From contig JAHHIC010000084.1 of assembly GCA_019359035.1 (NCBI GenBank), positions 124,001 to 188,000 of the forward strand: a stretch of 64,000 nt of DNA, written 5' to 3'. How positions within the stretch are numbered: the first letter of the stretch is position 1; every line of letters starts with the position of its first letter. Both the position numbers and the translations under genes were made by a program. This stretch comes from Scytonematopsis contorta HA4267-MV1 (GTDB lineage: Bacteria; Cyanobacteriota; Cyanobacteriia; Cyanobacteriales; Nostocaceae). Positions 1 through 8,450 of the stretch are shown one piece after another. The notes below the pieces were generated by a model that saw only the letters and a program-made list of their open reading frames with translations, did not search any database and was not told where the DNA came from.

Positions 1-179
1 CGACTAACATCTCCTGACTTCACCTGATGAATAAATAAACTATAGGGAACCCCCGCAGGACCAGAGGGTAATAAAATGGGTAAAACCAAATTTAAAAGCA
101 GGAATAATCCTGATACACCCAACAATACCTTAGCAATGATACGTCCACGAGGTTGCTTAGGCTGTTGCTTAATCGCCAT
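1..179 (-). CDS. ftsH: FtsH-type ATP-dependent zinc metalloprotease, N-terminal fragment (runs off the left edge)
   Basis: An open frame starts with ATG at 179 and runs leftward off the window, giving about 59 residues. It begins MAIKQQPKQPRGRIIAK, followed by a hydrophobic stretch (about residues 17-38) that would be the first membrane anchor, and then VPYSLFIHQVKSGDVSR. That tail matches the start of the periplasmic/lumenal region in cyanobacterial FtsH proteins. FtsH is a membrane-anchored AAA protease that removes damaged membrane proteins, such as photosystem II D1. The AAA and HExxH parts lie outside the window, so the assignment rests on the N-terminus only. Which FtsH paralogue it is cannot be told. 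Confidence 0.75.
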   Translation of the reverse strand, partial: MAIKQQPKQPRGRIIAKVLLGVSGLFLLLNLVLPILLPSGPAGVPYSLFIHQVKSGDVS

Positions 180-783
180 AAATATCACCAATCCTTTGAT
201 TTAAAACTGTCCAGAATCCAATTGTTAACTGTTGACCGTTAACTGTTAGCTGTTACCAGTTAGCAGTTGACTGTCGAGTCGTACTGCTTCTCATAAATTC
301 TCCTAGATTTAGAAAGCAAAGTTAAAGTTTGTTTTTAAGCTATGTAACTAAACTTAACAATAAAGTTAAGCTTTGTGAATCAAAGGACAAATTCGGATTC
401 CCGTACTTGAGAAAAGCGGTTACAACGGTTTGAAAGGTTACATCAACGATTTTTTAACAAAGTTTTAGTCAAAATATTTGCACTTTTATGCTAATAAATT
501 TATCAGTTATTGCCATATACCTATCTTGAAGGAAAAATACACTGTTAAAGTATCAGCAACAGATAGATTGTATCCAGCAATACTTAGATTAATAGAAGAA
601 TTAGCGCCCTAAAGTACAGAAATGATTATCATTGAGGACAAGAATTTGGCAAAACAGATTTGGTGGCAAATTTGAACGAACTCGTAATTCACCTAAAAGG
701 ATGGTTTGTCAGCTTACTTGGACTGCATGTAAACTCTGGTTTTAGGATGAGGTTTCCTGACTTAAGAGTTAATTAATCGGACA
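180..783. other. Intergenic region upstream of ftsH; STRR at one end, otherwise no recognisable gene
   Basis: About 600 bases without a convincing gene. Positions 220-280 hold imperfect heptamer-like repeats (variants of GTTAACTGTTGACC and TGTTAGC). Positions 300-540 are AT-rich and probably contain the ftsH promoter. Positions 540-780 show only short broken frames and could be decayed coding DNA, but I recognise no family there. Confidence 0.5.
220..280. repeat. Short tandemly repeated repeat (STRR), GTTAACTGTTGACC-like
   Basis: The imperfect repetition of (G)TTAACTG, TTGACCG, TTAGCTG and similar 7-mers is the degenerate heptamer array type common between genes of heterocystous cyanobacteria. 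Similar arrays occur near 8411, 13322, 14066 and 14640. Confidence 0.6.
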
Positions 784-2319
784 TCATGTGCTAATAGCAA
801 TCGGATACAGAGGATTCGTCCGGCTTGTTCTTGTGCGGTTGTATTCTTCAAGTACGTTCCGGTAATCGGAGCAGTTGTATCTACCAAAAATTTCCGCAAA
901 GACATTGGGCATTTTTCTGTATGGAGAAACTCCCAAATCTTGAATCAAAATGTCGAGATATTGATGGAAACGGGTATTAACACCGCACCCACGTGTTGGT
1001 TCAAAATGAATATAGCTTTCTTTCCAATGACGAATATGTTCGATGTCTTGCTCCATCTTTTCGAGCGAGGGCAATTTAAGCTCGCCTTGGAGATAAGCAC
1101 AAAGCCACAACGCTCCTATCTCGACTGCGGGCACATGTAAAAACCCGTGATTGAAACCAGCAAAAGCAAGATTGGGGATGCTTGGATGAATTAAGTGTCG
1201 GTACAGTTGTACGCCATCCTTATCGACCTCTAGCAGTTGCCGATATTTGGAAGGTAAGAAGGGGAAAACTGGAGTCAGCGAGCCTAGAGACAATACAACA
1301 AGGTCACAGAAGATTTCCTCTCCCTGCTCCAACTGAACCCCGTCTTTAGAAAAACTTGATAATTCTCCATGATGCGGTTGTATCATACCCTCAGCGACGA
1401 ACTGATAATAAGACTCTGGTGCTAACGCCACAGACGAGCGCAAATCAGGAAGCAACCTGTGGGTCGGTTGTACAGCTTGTAGTCGGTTAGCAGCAGCTTG
1501 GTCTCGCCCAAAGCCGATATGTTGTATTTGCAGTCGAAAAATTAACTCAATGAAGCTCCAAAAACTGGAGACAATAAAATAGAGACGGCGATGGAGGAAT
1601 TGCTCTGCCACAGTTGGATGTGACCAGGTTGGCATCATAACAGTGTTTACGCGACTAAATAAAGGGTAGCTATAGTGGAGACCCAAAATCTTTTGTGGTA
1701 TTAGCCATCTTGGAGAACGAAACACATGGTGTACCTGCCTACCACGCTGCGCCGCAAATGTAGCCATGTCGATAGCACTTTTCCCAAAACCAACAACCGC
1801 AACACGCTTATCAGTAAATATATTGAGTGATTTGATATCCCGTTCTGTGAAAATTTTACCAGCGAAATTCTCCTGCCCCGGAAAGATTAGGCGATTTTTT
1901 CCCTCAGTGTAGTGACCGATGGAGACTACGACATATCCAAATATCTCTTCGTGAAGCCCGTCTTTGTTCTGGTATCGTATCTGCCAAGCATCCTCTTGTT
2001 CTTCAAGTGTCAGAACTTCGTGTTTCAACCTGACGTCAATTTGAAAATGATTTACAGCTGCACGCAAGTATTGCAAGATTTGGGCTGCAGTGGGATGTAA
2101 ATCAGGCGTAAAGGGCCAAGGAAAATCAGACAAATGATATTGTGAGTAGATATTCTGAAGCCGGACTTGCGGGTATGCTACGGCCCATACACCTCCAATT
2201 TCTTCAGACTTATCAAAAACCACAACCTCGTGTCCATTTTTCTTGAACACATTTGCTGCCGCAATCCCTGAAACGCCAGCACCGATAACTGCAATTCGCC
2301 TGCGCTTTTGAGAGACCAT
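784..2319 (-). CDS. Flavin-containing monooxygenase-like NAD(P)/FAD oxidoreductase
   Basis: A 511-residue protein. It opens with an FAD-binding Rossmann motif (GAGVSG, residues 13-18), followed by the acidic end of the second strand and IGGVW (residues 41-45), as in flavin monooxygenases. A second dinucleotide-binding segment (VVGFGKSAIDMA, near residues 175-186) is the expected NADPH site. Length and layout fit class B flavoprotein monooxygenases (FMO/BVMO group), which oxygenate small nucleophilic or carbonyl substrates. The substrate cannot be predicted. The gene stands alone, with a repeat-rich gap to one side and a transposon remnant on the other, so it may be an accessory gene. Confidence 0.8.
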   Translation of the reverse strand: MVSQKRRRIAVIGAGVSGIAAANVFKKNGHEVVVFDKSEEIGGVWAVAYPQVRLQNIYSQYHLSDFPWPFTPDLHPTAAQILQYLRAAVNHFQIDVRLKHEVLTLEEQEDAWQIRYQNKDGLHEEIFGYVVVSIGHYTEGKNRLIFPGQENFAGKIFTERDIKSLNIFTDKRVAVVGFGKSAIDMATFAAQRGRQVHHVFRSPRWLIPQKILGLHYSYPLFSRVNTVMMPTWSHPTVAEQFLHRRLYFIVSSFWSFIELIFRLQIQHIGFGRDQAAANRLQAVQPTHRLLPDLRSSVALAPESYYQFVAEGMIQPHHGELSSFSKDGVQLEQGEEIFCDLVVLSLGSLTPVFPFLPSKYRQLLEVDKDGVQLYRHLIHPSIPNLAFAGFNHGFLHVPAVEIGALWLCAYLQGELKLPSLEKMEQDIEHIRHWKESYIHFEPTRGCGVNTRFHQYLDILIQDLGVSPYRKMPNVFAEIFGRYNCSDYRNVLEEYNRTRTSRTNPLYPIAIST

Positions 2320-2385
2320 ACGTAAAATGACTGGATGGATAGTTATAGTTATACTTACTTAAGTTTATGTTTATGATATTTCTGC

Positions 2386-2753
2386 CGATTCATTAACGAA
2401 ACTTCAAAAAGCTGCAAACCTGATAAGCTTACATGGTCGCATTATAGGTTTAAACAAACCTTAAAATTCCACGCATTCAAACGAGGCTGCGTTGTGCATG
2501 ATGTAACTGAAGAGTTCACAAGCAAGACTTGTTCAAAATGTGGTAAGGTTCATGAAACTTTAGGCGGCAATAAAAAGTTTAAATGCCCTGATTGCGGTCA
2601 CTCTTTACCAAGAGATAAGGGGCAATTAATATTTTCATTAAGTATATTCGCGACTTAGTAAATGCTTCAGCTTCAGCTACGGCTGAGGCTGGGCAGGACT
2701 TAGCCCAATACACGGTAGAAATTGGTAGTTACTACCAGATTTTACCGGGTTAA
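2386..2753 (+). pseudogene. TnpB (IS200/IS605 family OrfB) C-terminal remnant, frameshifted
   Basis: Translating from about 2386 gives a stretch containing WSHYRFKQTLKFHAFKRG and then TSKTCSKCG...KFKCPDCG. That is the four-cysteine zinc ribbon at the end of TnpB, the transposon-encoded RNA-guided nuclease. At about 2616-2622 the frame shifts. The following frame gives GAINIFIKYIRDLVNAS and continues to a stop at 2751-2753, which is the expected TnpB tail (normally RDxNGAxNI...). No TnpB N-terminus or RuvC core and no TnpA are present. This is a decayed fragment of an IS605-type element. Confidence 0.8.
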
Positions 2754-2784
2754 ATGATGTCCGTTTTAACTAGTCTTAAATTAT

Positions 2785-2814
2785 TGTAGAGACGTTACAT
2801 GTAACGTCTCTACA
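2785..2814. repeat. 30-bp perfect palindrome, copy 1 of 4
   Basis: The half-site TGTAGAGACGTTACA is followed immediately by its exact reverse complement. The sequence recurs at 36535-36564 and 53881-53910, and in a diverged form at 12646-12675. All copies are intergenic. This one lies 17 bp beyond the stop codon of the next gene to the right (minus strand), where it could act as a hairpin at the mRNA end. Confidence 0.85.
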
Positions 2815-2830
2815 TCTTGGGGAGATACGT

Positions 2831-3760
2831 CTAATTTATAACACGATGTCTACGTAAAACGCTCTGACCAGATATTCTGCGACGGTTTTGGTCTAGGTCT
2901 GCACATTTTTCCTTCCACTTTCTAGAGTTAACTTTTAGACCTCCTAATTTAGAAATAAATGGTTGAGAATTACGGCAAATGTAATATAAACCATTTGCTT
3001 TTAATTCAAACGAATCAACTCTAGCCTTACGTATAGCTTCATCATTTGATTTTCCAACTTTCAAACTATCCTTATACATTTGCGGAAAATTATCACTCAC
3101 ATAAGGACTTCCCTGATTCCATAAATCTACAGAATTCCAGTAAGCTTCAATATGCTCATGAGGATTTAATCCTTGTTGTAAAAATAATCTTGTTAAACGG
3201 GGTAATCTTGATTTCATTCTTTGTAAGCAACCGCGATTAGCACCATCAATATCACCAAGAGTACTTTTACCAAAGTCAGAGCAAAATCCTTGATTTATAA
3301 CTCTTCTTCTCCCTAATGTCGCAGGGTCTATATGTCCCCTAATTAAAGCAGTGTCTTGTCCCTGTTCGTCTTTTGTCCCTTCTGCAAGAGCTATCCCTAA
3401 GTTACCTGGAGATTCAACTTCTGCAAATAAATCCTTTACGCTTGTAGGTATCCCATCAAAGCTAGATAAATTATCTTCTGCTTCTTTACCACCAAAAGCA
3501 ATCTCATTAATTACTATAAAATATCCGAACAAAGCCAGTGAGATAAAGTAAAATTTGGCAGGACTTAAACTCCTTTTATGGTGCTTAGATGTCTTATATA
3601 AAACAAGACCAAGCACACTACCCATAAAACCACCAAACTCCCAGCCAGATGGTAATAGATTTTTTTGATAGCAGCTAGCATCAATACCGCAGTTGGAAGA
3701 ACCTATAACATAAGCCCCGATAACTCCTAAAAATCCTCCCTTTAAAGCAGAAAGCAGCAT
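2831..3760 (-). CDS. Hypothetical membrane-anchored protein
   Basis: A 309-residue protein that I do not recognise. The N-terminal third is hydrophobic, with likely membrane segments near residues 3-20, 42-56 and 70-88. A Cys-containing loop (CGIDASC) lies between the first two. The remaining ~200 residues are soluble and basic, with several cysteines (NQGFCSDFG, RGCLQRMKS, YYICRNSQ, WKEKCADL). The regular Cys content suggests a folded, perhaps disulfide-bonded, domain. Start and stop are clear. It stands alone between a palindromic repeat and a hairpin. Confidence 0.55.
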   Translation of the reverse strand: MLLSALKGGFLGVIGAYVIGSSNCGIDASCYQKNLLPSGWEFGGFMGSVLGLVLYKTSKHHKRSLSPAKFYFISLALFGYFIVINEIAFGGKEAEDNLSSFDGIPTSVKDLFAEVESPGNLGIALAEGTKDEQGQDTALIRGHIDPATLGRRRVINQGFCSDFGKSTLGDIDGANRGCLQRMKSRLPRLTRLFLQQGLNPHEHIEAYWNSVDLWNQGSPYVSDNFPQMYKDSLKVGKSNDEAIRKARVDSFELKANGLYYICRNSQPFISKLGGLKVNSRKWKEKCADLDQNRRRISGQSVLRRHRVIN

Positions 3761-3805
3761 TATAAATCCTCAACACTAATAATATTTGTGGGGAACAACA
3801 AACTA

Positions 3806-3850
3806 ATGCATGTTGTAGGGAGCTATTACCAACAATCCCACAACATGCAT
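3806..3850. repeat. Inverted repeat / hairpin upstream of the hypothetical gene at 2831-3760
   Basis: ATGCATGTTGTAGGGA (3806-3821) pairs with TCCCACAACATGCAT (3836-3850). The stem is about 15 bp with one bulged A and a 14-nt loop. It lies 46-90 bp before the start codon of the minus-strand gene. It could be an operator or a 5'UTR hairpin. No U-tract follows on either strand, so it is not a classical terminator. Confidence 0.6.
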
Positions 3851-4157
3851 TTCTACACGTCATGCAAAAAAATACTTCCCATCTTTTATAAATGCTGCTT
3901 GCTTAGAACAAATGCGAGGAAGAGCAAATTTTATATTAGCTACCGAACGAGTTCTAAAAATTAAGGCAAAGTCATCACAGATTTTGATAAACGTAGAGGA
4001 ATGTATCAAATCGATAACCAGATGAGTGTTGCTAATTCTGAACTCGTCAAAATTAATAAGCTATAGTAGAATCTCTTAGACTAGGGTAGGCAAAGTTGCA
4101 CAAAACTGTCATCCTAATTGTAAGACAATAGCCTATATTCCAATCCTGCGAAGTTTT
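3851..4157. other. Intergenic, nothing recognised
   Basis: About 300 bases between divergently transcribed genes. Only very short open frames are present. Promoters for the flanking genes are expected but not evident. Confidence 0.4.
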
Positions 4158-4958
4158 ATGAATAATTACTTAGAGGACTACGAACTGGATAACCTAGATT
4201 TTTATAGAAATAATCACGGGTTGCAGCTTTATTACAATTGGTCTGGGGAAATTTGGTGGCAAGAAGAACCAGACAAACCCAAAGAAAAATTGTTTTCCAT
4301 TATTGGAATGAATGCCACAAAGGTATTTATCAAACCCCATCCTGAGTATGGGGAAGCTGGACATCGTATAAATAGAGAGTTGGGTTTATTTTGCGACCCT
4401 GTGACCCAAGATATTCTACAATTCTGGAAAGCACCAAAAGCGATTCAAGCGGTTCCAGTAGTACATATTGCGAACCGAATTGTCCAAGGTACTGTTACAC
4501 CAAAGAAATTTCTTATTCCTAAAGGGCAAGGATATATAACAAAAGTAACAGAAATTCCTTTAGAATACCCACACCCGTTGGCAGGAGATAGTAAATACTC
4601 GGATTATTGTCCTGGAGAAAAATTTAAGGGTGTTGAATATTTTACATCCAATATTTGCCGACCAGGTGTTGTGGATGTACCCCCTGCTACATGGGCAAGG
4701 GATTGTCCTTGGATGCCCTGGATGAAGTTAGGATATGCTCATTCAGCTAAATTAAGATTTGAGACCACCATATCTAGAGTAGATACATTTGAGCAGTTAC
4801 ATCAACGGTTGGTCAAGCTGGTGAGAGAAAAACTACCAATTTATGAAACCACGCCTACTGAAAGTGATGAAGCAAATATGACTAGTATTCAGTATTTTAA
4901 AAAACACTTTGATTCCTACTTCAGGGGAGAAATTTTTCCACTCTCGGAAACGGTTTAG
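4158..4958 (+). CDS. DUF1838-like protein of unknown function
   Basis: A 266-residue soluble protein with no signal peptide. The segment RELGLFCDPVTQDILQFWK followed by VPVVHIANRIVQG resembles the 'DPVTGEIL...W...VPVVHVAND' core of DUF1838 proteins. The later WMPWMKLGYAHSAKLRF segment also fits the 'PWLPWMEMG' part of that family. The function of DUF1838 is unknown. hpnH follows 121 bp downstream on the same strand, so the two may be co-transcribed. The family call is from memory of its motifs and is moderate in confidence. Confidence 0.6.
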   Translation: MNNYLEDYELDNLDFYRNNHGLQLYYNWSGEIWWQEEPDKPKEKLFSIIGMNATKVFIKPHPEYGEAGHRINRELGLFCDPVTQDILQFWKAPKAIQAVPVVHIANRIVQGTVTPKKFLIPKGQGYITKVTEIPLEYPHPLAGDSKYSDYCPGEKFKGVEYFTSNICRPGVVDVPPATWARDCPWMPWMKLGYAHSAKLRFETTISRVDTFEQLHQRLVKLVREKLPIYETTPTESDEANMTSIQYFKKHFDSYFRGEIFPLSETV

Positions 4959-5079
4959 GTGGAGTGGGAATGGGGAGTGGGTATACAATGAAAAAACAAA
5001 GAAAATATAAAAAATGACCATACTTCTTTTATTATTCGGATAATAGTGCTTTCATATTAAAAAAGCGTAAAACATCAGT

Positions 5080-6102
5080 ATGGGAATTCACCTACAGCAG
5101 GCTATAGACATCGGTAAATATCTTGTGACTCAGCGCTTAAAAGGTCGCAAACATTTCCCCTTAGTGTTGATGTTAGAACCTCTATTTCGCTGTAACCTAG
5201 CATGTTCTGGTTGCGGTAAAATCCAGCATCCACCAGAGATTCTGAAAAAAAACCTAACTCCAGAAGAGTGTTTTGCTGCAGCAGATGAATGCGGAGCTCC
5301 AGTTGTTTCGATTCCTGGGGGAGAACCACTTTTACACCCTCAGATAGATGAAATTGTTCGGGGTTTAGTGCAAAGGAAAAAATTTATTTATTTGTGTAGC
5401 AACGGTCTTTTATTAGAAAAAAGCCTAGATAAATTTCAGCCTTCCCCCTATCTCACATTTATGGTGCATTTAGATGGGTTACGGGAATGGCATGATAAAT
5501 GTGTTGACCGCAAAGGCGTTTTTGATGTCGCAGTCAAAGCAATCAAAGCAGCCAAAGCCAGAGGGTTTCGCGTTAATACCAACACAACTATTTTTGATGG
5601 TGTTGATATCAAGCAAATGCAAGAATTCTTTGACTTTTTAACAAACTTAGGCATTGACGGGATGACCATTTCCCCAGGATACAGTTACGAGTGGGCACCC
5701 GACCAAGAACATTTTCTCAAACGGGAGCAAACACGCGCTTTATTTAGAGAAATTCTCACACCCTATAAAACAGGTAAGAAAAGCTGGAATTTCAATCATA
5801 ATCCTTTATTTTTGGACTTTCTTACAGGGGAAAAAGACTACGATTGCACACCTTGGGGTAGCCCAAGTTACAGCGTACTCGGTTGGCAAAAACCTTGTTA
5901 TTTGCTGAACGAAGGGTATTACAAAACTTTCCAAGAGCTAGTAGAAGATACCGACTGGAGTAAATACGGTCACAAAAGCGGTAATCCCAAGTGCCAAGAT
6001 TGTATGGTACATTGCGGTTATGAACCCACAGCAGCATTGGACGCAATGCAACCAACAAACATCGGACGTTCGGTGAAGACTTTACTGGGAATGGGTATTT
6101 AA
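5080..6102 (+). CDS. hpnH: Adenosyl-hopene transferase HpnH (radical SAM)
   Basis: A 340-residue radical SAM enzyme. The [4Fe-4S]-binding CxxxCxxC motif is C38-NLA-C42-SG-C45, followed by the GGEP motif in [15 protein letters not shown]-terminal cysteine cluster ([12 protein letters not shown], then [12 protein letters not shown]) matches the HpnH family. HpnH joins the 5'-deoxyadenosyl radical to diploptene, the first step in making extended bacteriohopanepolyols, which are membrane lipids. Length and motifs match full-length HpnH. No other hpn genes (shc, hpnG) are in the window. The neighbour upstream is the DUF1838-like gene on the same strand. Confidence 0.92.
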   Translation: MGIHLQQAIDIGKYLVTQRLKGRKHFPLVLMLEPLFRCNLACSGCGKIQHPPEILKKNLTPEECFAAADECGAPVVSIPGGEPLLHPQIDEIVRGLVQRKKFIYLCSNGLLLEKSLDKFQPSPYLTFMVHLDGLREWHDKCVDRKGVFDVAVKAIKAAKARGFRVNTNTTIFDGVDIKQMQEFFDFLTNLGIDGMTISPGYSYEWAPDQEHFLKREQTRALFREILTPYKTGKKSWNFNHNPLFLDFLTGEKDYDCTPWGSPSYSVLGWQKPCYLLNEGYYKTFQELVEDTDWSKYGHKSGNPKCQDCMVHCGYEPTAALDAMQPTNIGRSVKTLLGMGI

Positions 6103-6133
6103 GCTATTCCACATTTCAGTTGCATATTAGGTG

Positions 6134-6563
6134 GGTGGGGATTTAAATTTCACTATTAGGTTGGGATTTAAATTTCACTATTAGGTTGGGATTTAAATTT
6201 CACTATTAGGTTGGGATTTAAATTTCACTATTAGGTTGGGATTTAAATTTCACTATTAGGTTGGGATTTAAATTTCACTATTCAATACCTTCGCCATTTT
6301 ACGAGAAATAAAGCTTTCACCCTCCACCGTTGATTAGGCGTTTCCGTTTTTTTAGCTTTGTTGAAAGCTGTATTAACATCGTCCAGATTTTTCGGGAAGG
6401 GGTTTTATTTAAATTCCTGTGGCATCAAGGGTTTCAGCTTTTGCCGTCGGCTGAAAATAAAACCCTTATTTTTTCACGAGTCGTGGGATTTTGCCCGGTT
6501 TCTGTGATACTCCATTTTGGCGAAGGTATTGACTATTAGGTTGGGATTTAAATTTCACTATTA
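6134..6563. repeat. 25-bp direct tandem repeat array (about 7 units), interrupted by an inserted element
   Basis: The unit GGTTGGGATTTAAATTTCACTATTA occurs at 6134 (variant), 6159, 6184, 6209, 6234 and 6259, and again at 6539-6563 after the insertion at 6282-6532. The core ATTTAAAT is palindromic. The units are contiguous with no spacers, so this is a minisatellite and not a CRISPR array. Confidence 0.9.
6282..6532. mobile_element. MITE-like element with 15-bp terminal inverted repeats and CTAT target duplication
   Basis: The element begins TCAATACCTTCGCCA and ends with the exact reverse complement TGGCGAAGGTATTGA. It is flanked on both sides by CTAT (6278-6281 and 6533-6536). Removing the element and one CTAT restores a perfect 25-bp repeat unit (TTTCACTATTAGG). 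An inner inverted repeat (GGGTTTTATTT near 6400, AAATAAAACCC near 6457) adds to the fold-back potential. It encodes no transposase, so it is a 251-bp non-autonomous element. The target duplication could also be read as 5 bp. Confidence 0.8.
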
Positions 6564-6590
6564 GGGCGGGCAAGGATGCCCACCCCACAA
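6564..6590. repeat. Dispersed GC-rich hairpin repeat (GGGCGGGCAAGGATGCCCACC type)
   Basis: GGGCGGGCAAGGATGCCCAC followed by CCCACAA is one copy of a dispersed intergenic family. It is also seen at 34057-34080 (opposite orientation), 62121-62147 and 62193-62220. Confidence 0.7.
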
Positions 6591-6706
6591 ACAAAAGATG
6601 TATAGTTTGTGAAGAAACGTAAGGTTATGTCAAGCTGATTGCGAATTAAGGTGAAGTTTAATTTCAAGTAGAATCTAACTAGAATTAACTGTGCTAACTT
6701 AAAAAT

Positions 6707-6859
6707 ATGAAGCAAACAAAAGCTTCACTGGCAGATAAAACAGCCAATCAAAACAGGTTCACACTAGTAAATCAAGAGGTCAAAAAGCTGTTTCAACATC
6801 TGTCTCGTCAACTAACAACAACACCCAACCCGAAAGCTTACATTTCCTCATTATTGTAG
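6707..6859 (+). CDS. Possible small or truncated ORF, 50 residues, unknown
   Basis: ATG at 6707 opens a 50-residue frame (MKQTKASLADKTANQNRF...) ending at TAG 6857-6859. No family is recognised and no strong ribosome binding site precedes it. Its last 14 residues lie inside a 161-bp inverted-repeat-bounded segment (6818-6978), so the frame may have been cut short by an insertion. It could equally be chance. Confidence 0.25.
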   Translation: MKQTKASLADKTANQNRFTLVNQEVKKLFQHLSRQLTTTPNPKAYISSLL

Positions 6860-6978
6860 TTGTGAGGGGGTAATGCGACTGATATTAACTCACAGCGAGT
6901 GTGAAATGATTTCAGTACAACCCCGCGTGACAAAATAAAAGAGTAGGAAATAATTTAGCAGGTCGCGTTGGGTGTTGT
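6818..6978. mobile_element. Possible small inverted-repeat element
   Basis: ACAACACCCAACCCGA (6818-6833) and TCGCGTTGGGTGTTGT (6963-6978) are inverted repeats matching at 15 of 16 positions, bounding 161 bp. No coding capacity and no clear target duplication are seen. It may be a MITE-like element or a remnant. Confidence 0.4.
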
Positions 6979-7026
6979 CGTTTTAATGGAAATAAAAATA
7001 AGCAATAGAGAATTTTCAGTCCTAGA

Positions 7027-7062
7027 AAATACTATAAAAAATACTATAAAAAATACTATATA
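7027..7062. repeat. AT-rich 12-bp tandem repeat
   Basis: AATACTATAAAA is repeated about three times. It lies about 150 bp before the start codon at 7205, within the likely promoter region. Confidence 0.5.
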
Positions 7063-7204
7063 TACTTAGTTAACAAGTGAATATTTTATACTAGTATCTA
7101 GTATATTCATAAACATTCAGAAAATTAATCTCTCCCTTGAGATATTGAATAAAAAATAGAATTGTATTACAAGTGACTATTGAAGTTTTTTTGGAGAATT
7201 TGAC

Positions 7205-8266
7205 ATGTCCGTTAATTTATTTGATGTCAATTTCTATCGCTCAGCCAATACAGATTTAGCGTCAGCAGGAATTACTACAGATGCTCAACTTGCGTCACAC
7301 TTCCAGAGTTCTGGTTTAAATCAGGGTCGTCCCTTTTCGCCTTTGGTTGACCTAAACTTTTACCGAGCATCTAATAGTGACTTATCTAACTTTAACAATC
7401 AGCAATCCTACGACCATTTACGTAACAACGGGATAGCAGAAGGACGCAAATTTGCACCATTTTTTGACCTAGGTTTTTACAAGCAAAGTAATAGCGATTT
7501 GGCTGGATTCAGCAACGAGCAACTTTTTGACCATTTACAAAATAATGGATTAAACGAAAAACGGAACTTCTCACCATTTTTCTCTCCTAGTTTTTATCTT
7601 GCGAACAATAGCGACTTAGCCCAAAATAACTATGGGGGTAGGCAACTGTTGGAACACTATGTTCTATACGGCTTCAACGAAGGAAGACCTGGTGTTAGTG
7701 ACTGGGTTGGTAATAACCCAACTAGTGCAGCGGAAGTTCAAGTAGATTCTAATTCCCGCTTTTACTCCGATAGCGTCGGTAGTACAGACAGTGATGATTA
7801 CTACCGTCTAGTTATAAATAAACCCAGTAATGTTGAAATAAATATTACTACTTCTGCAAATAGCCCAGCCATAACACTAAGTAATAGCGATGGTCGTCTG
7901 ATTTCGGGAGTAGGTGGATTGAATGTTAAAACTAGTGGTAATTTAAATTCTTTTTTCAACAATCCTGATGAACCTGTATCCAAACGATTTGGTCGCTCAT
8001 TCCTATTCGATGGGGGGGATAATTCCGATGGTGATGGTATTTTGAGTGCGAGTAGTTTTGTAAATGTTACGAGTGTTGATAGTAATGTTAATTCGCAAGT
8101 TGTTACTTCTGCTGGTCTCAACTCATTCTTTACGTCAAGCACTTTTACTAACCAATCTAAGAATGCATCACGGATTGTCAATACTCTGCAACCAGGTACT
8201 TATTTGTTGCGCTTCCAAGCTGGAAACGGTAACTCTAATTATGGATTTTCTGTAAAAGCTATTTGA
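7205..8266 (+). CDS. Secreted-type protein: four FYxxxNxDL repeats plus a PPC-like C-terminal domain
   Basis: A 353-residue protein preceded by a good ribosome binding site (GGAGA, 7193-7197). Residues 1-165 are four tandem units of about 38 residues. Each has a core of FDxxFYxxxNSDL followed by LxxHxxxxGxxEGRxF (e.g. DVNFYRSANTDL, DLNFYRASNSDL, DLGFYKQSNSDL, SPSFYLANNSDL). Repeats of this kind occur in cyanobacterial surface and hemolysin-type proteins. Residues ~175-353 look like a pre-peptidase C-terminal (PPC) beta domain (STDSDDYYRLVI ... LQPGTYLLRFQAGNGNSNY). No signal peptide is visible, so export, if any, would need a leaderless route such as type I. Function unknown. Confidence 0.7.
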   Translation: MSVNLFDVNFYRSANTDLASAGITTDAQLASHFQSSGLNQGRPFSPLVDLNFYRASNSDLSNFNNQQSYDHLRNNGIAEGRKFAPFFDLGFYKQSNSDLAGFSNEQLFDHLQNNGLNEKRNFSPFFSPSFYLANNSDLAQNNYGGRQLLEHYVLYGFNEGRPGVSDWVGNNPTSAAEVQVDSNSRFYSDSVGSTDSDDYYRLVINKPSNVEINITTSANSPAITLSNSDGRLISGVGGLNVKTSGNLNSFFNNPDEPVSKRFGRSFLFDGGDNSDGDGILSASSFVNVTSVDSNVNSQVVTSAGLNSFFTSSTFTNQSKNASRIVNTLQPGTYLLRFQAGNGNSNYGFSVKAI

Positions 8267-8410
8267 TAAGGAAAGTACTTGGAATAATTGATAGCGCAAA
8301 AATATAGGTAAATTTCAATTTTGTGAAAACATTTGTGAATGTTTGTAATTGCGCTTTGGGGTTTAGGAGACGTGAAGGAGAAGCTAAAGCGCAACTACAA
8401 GCCTTTTGCT

Positions 8411-8450
8411 TAGTCAGTCAACAGTCAAAAGCCAACAGTCATCAGTTAAT
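8411..8450. repeat. STRR array at the 3' end of the CapA-like gene
   Basis: The repeated 7-mers AGTCAAC / CAACAGTC / ATCAGTTA lie directly against the stop codon of the minus-strand gene at 8442. Confidence 0.5.

Noticed and set aside
6330-6539. 69-residue open frame on the plus strand
   Set aside because: It lies wholly within the inverted-repeat element and the 25-bp array; no protein-like composition or start signal.
6134-6563. Direct repeats considered as a CRISPR array
   Set aside because: Units are 25 bp, contiguous and without unique spacers; the one interruption is a transposon-like element. No cas genes nearby.
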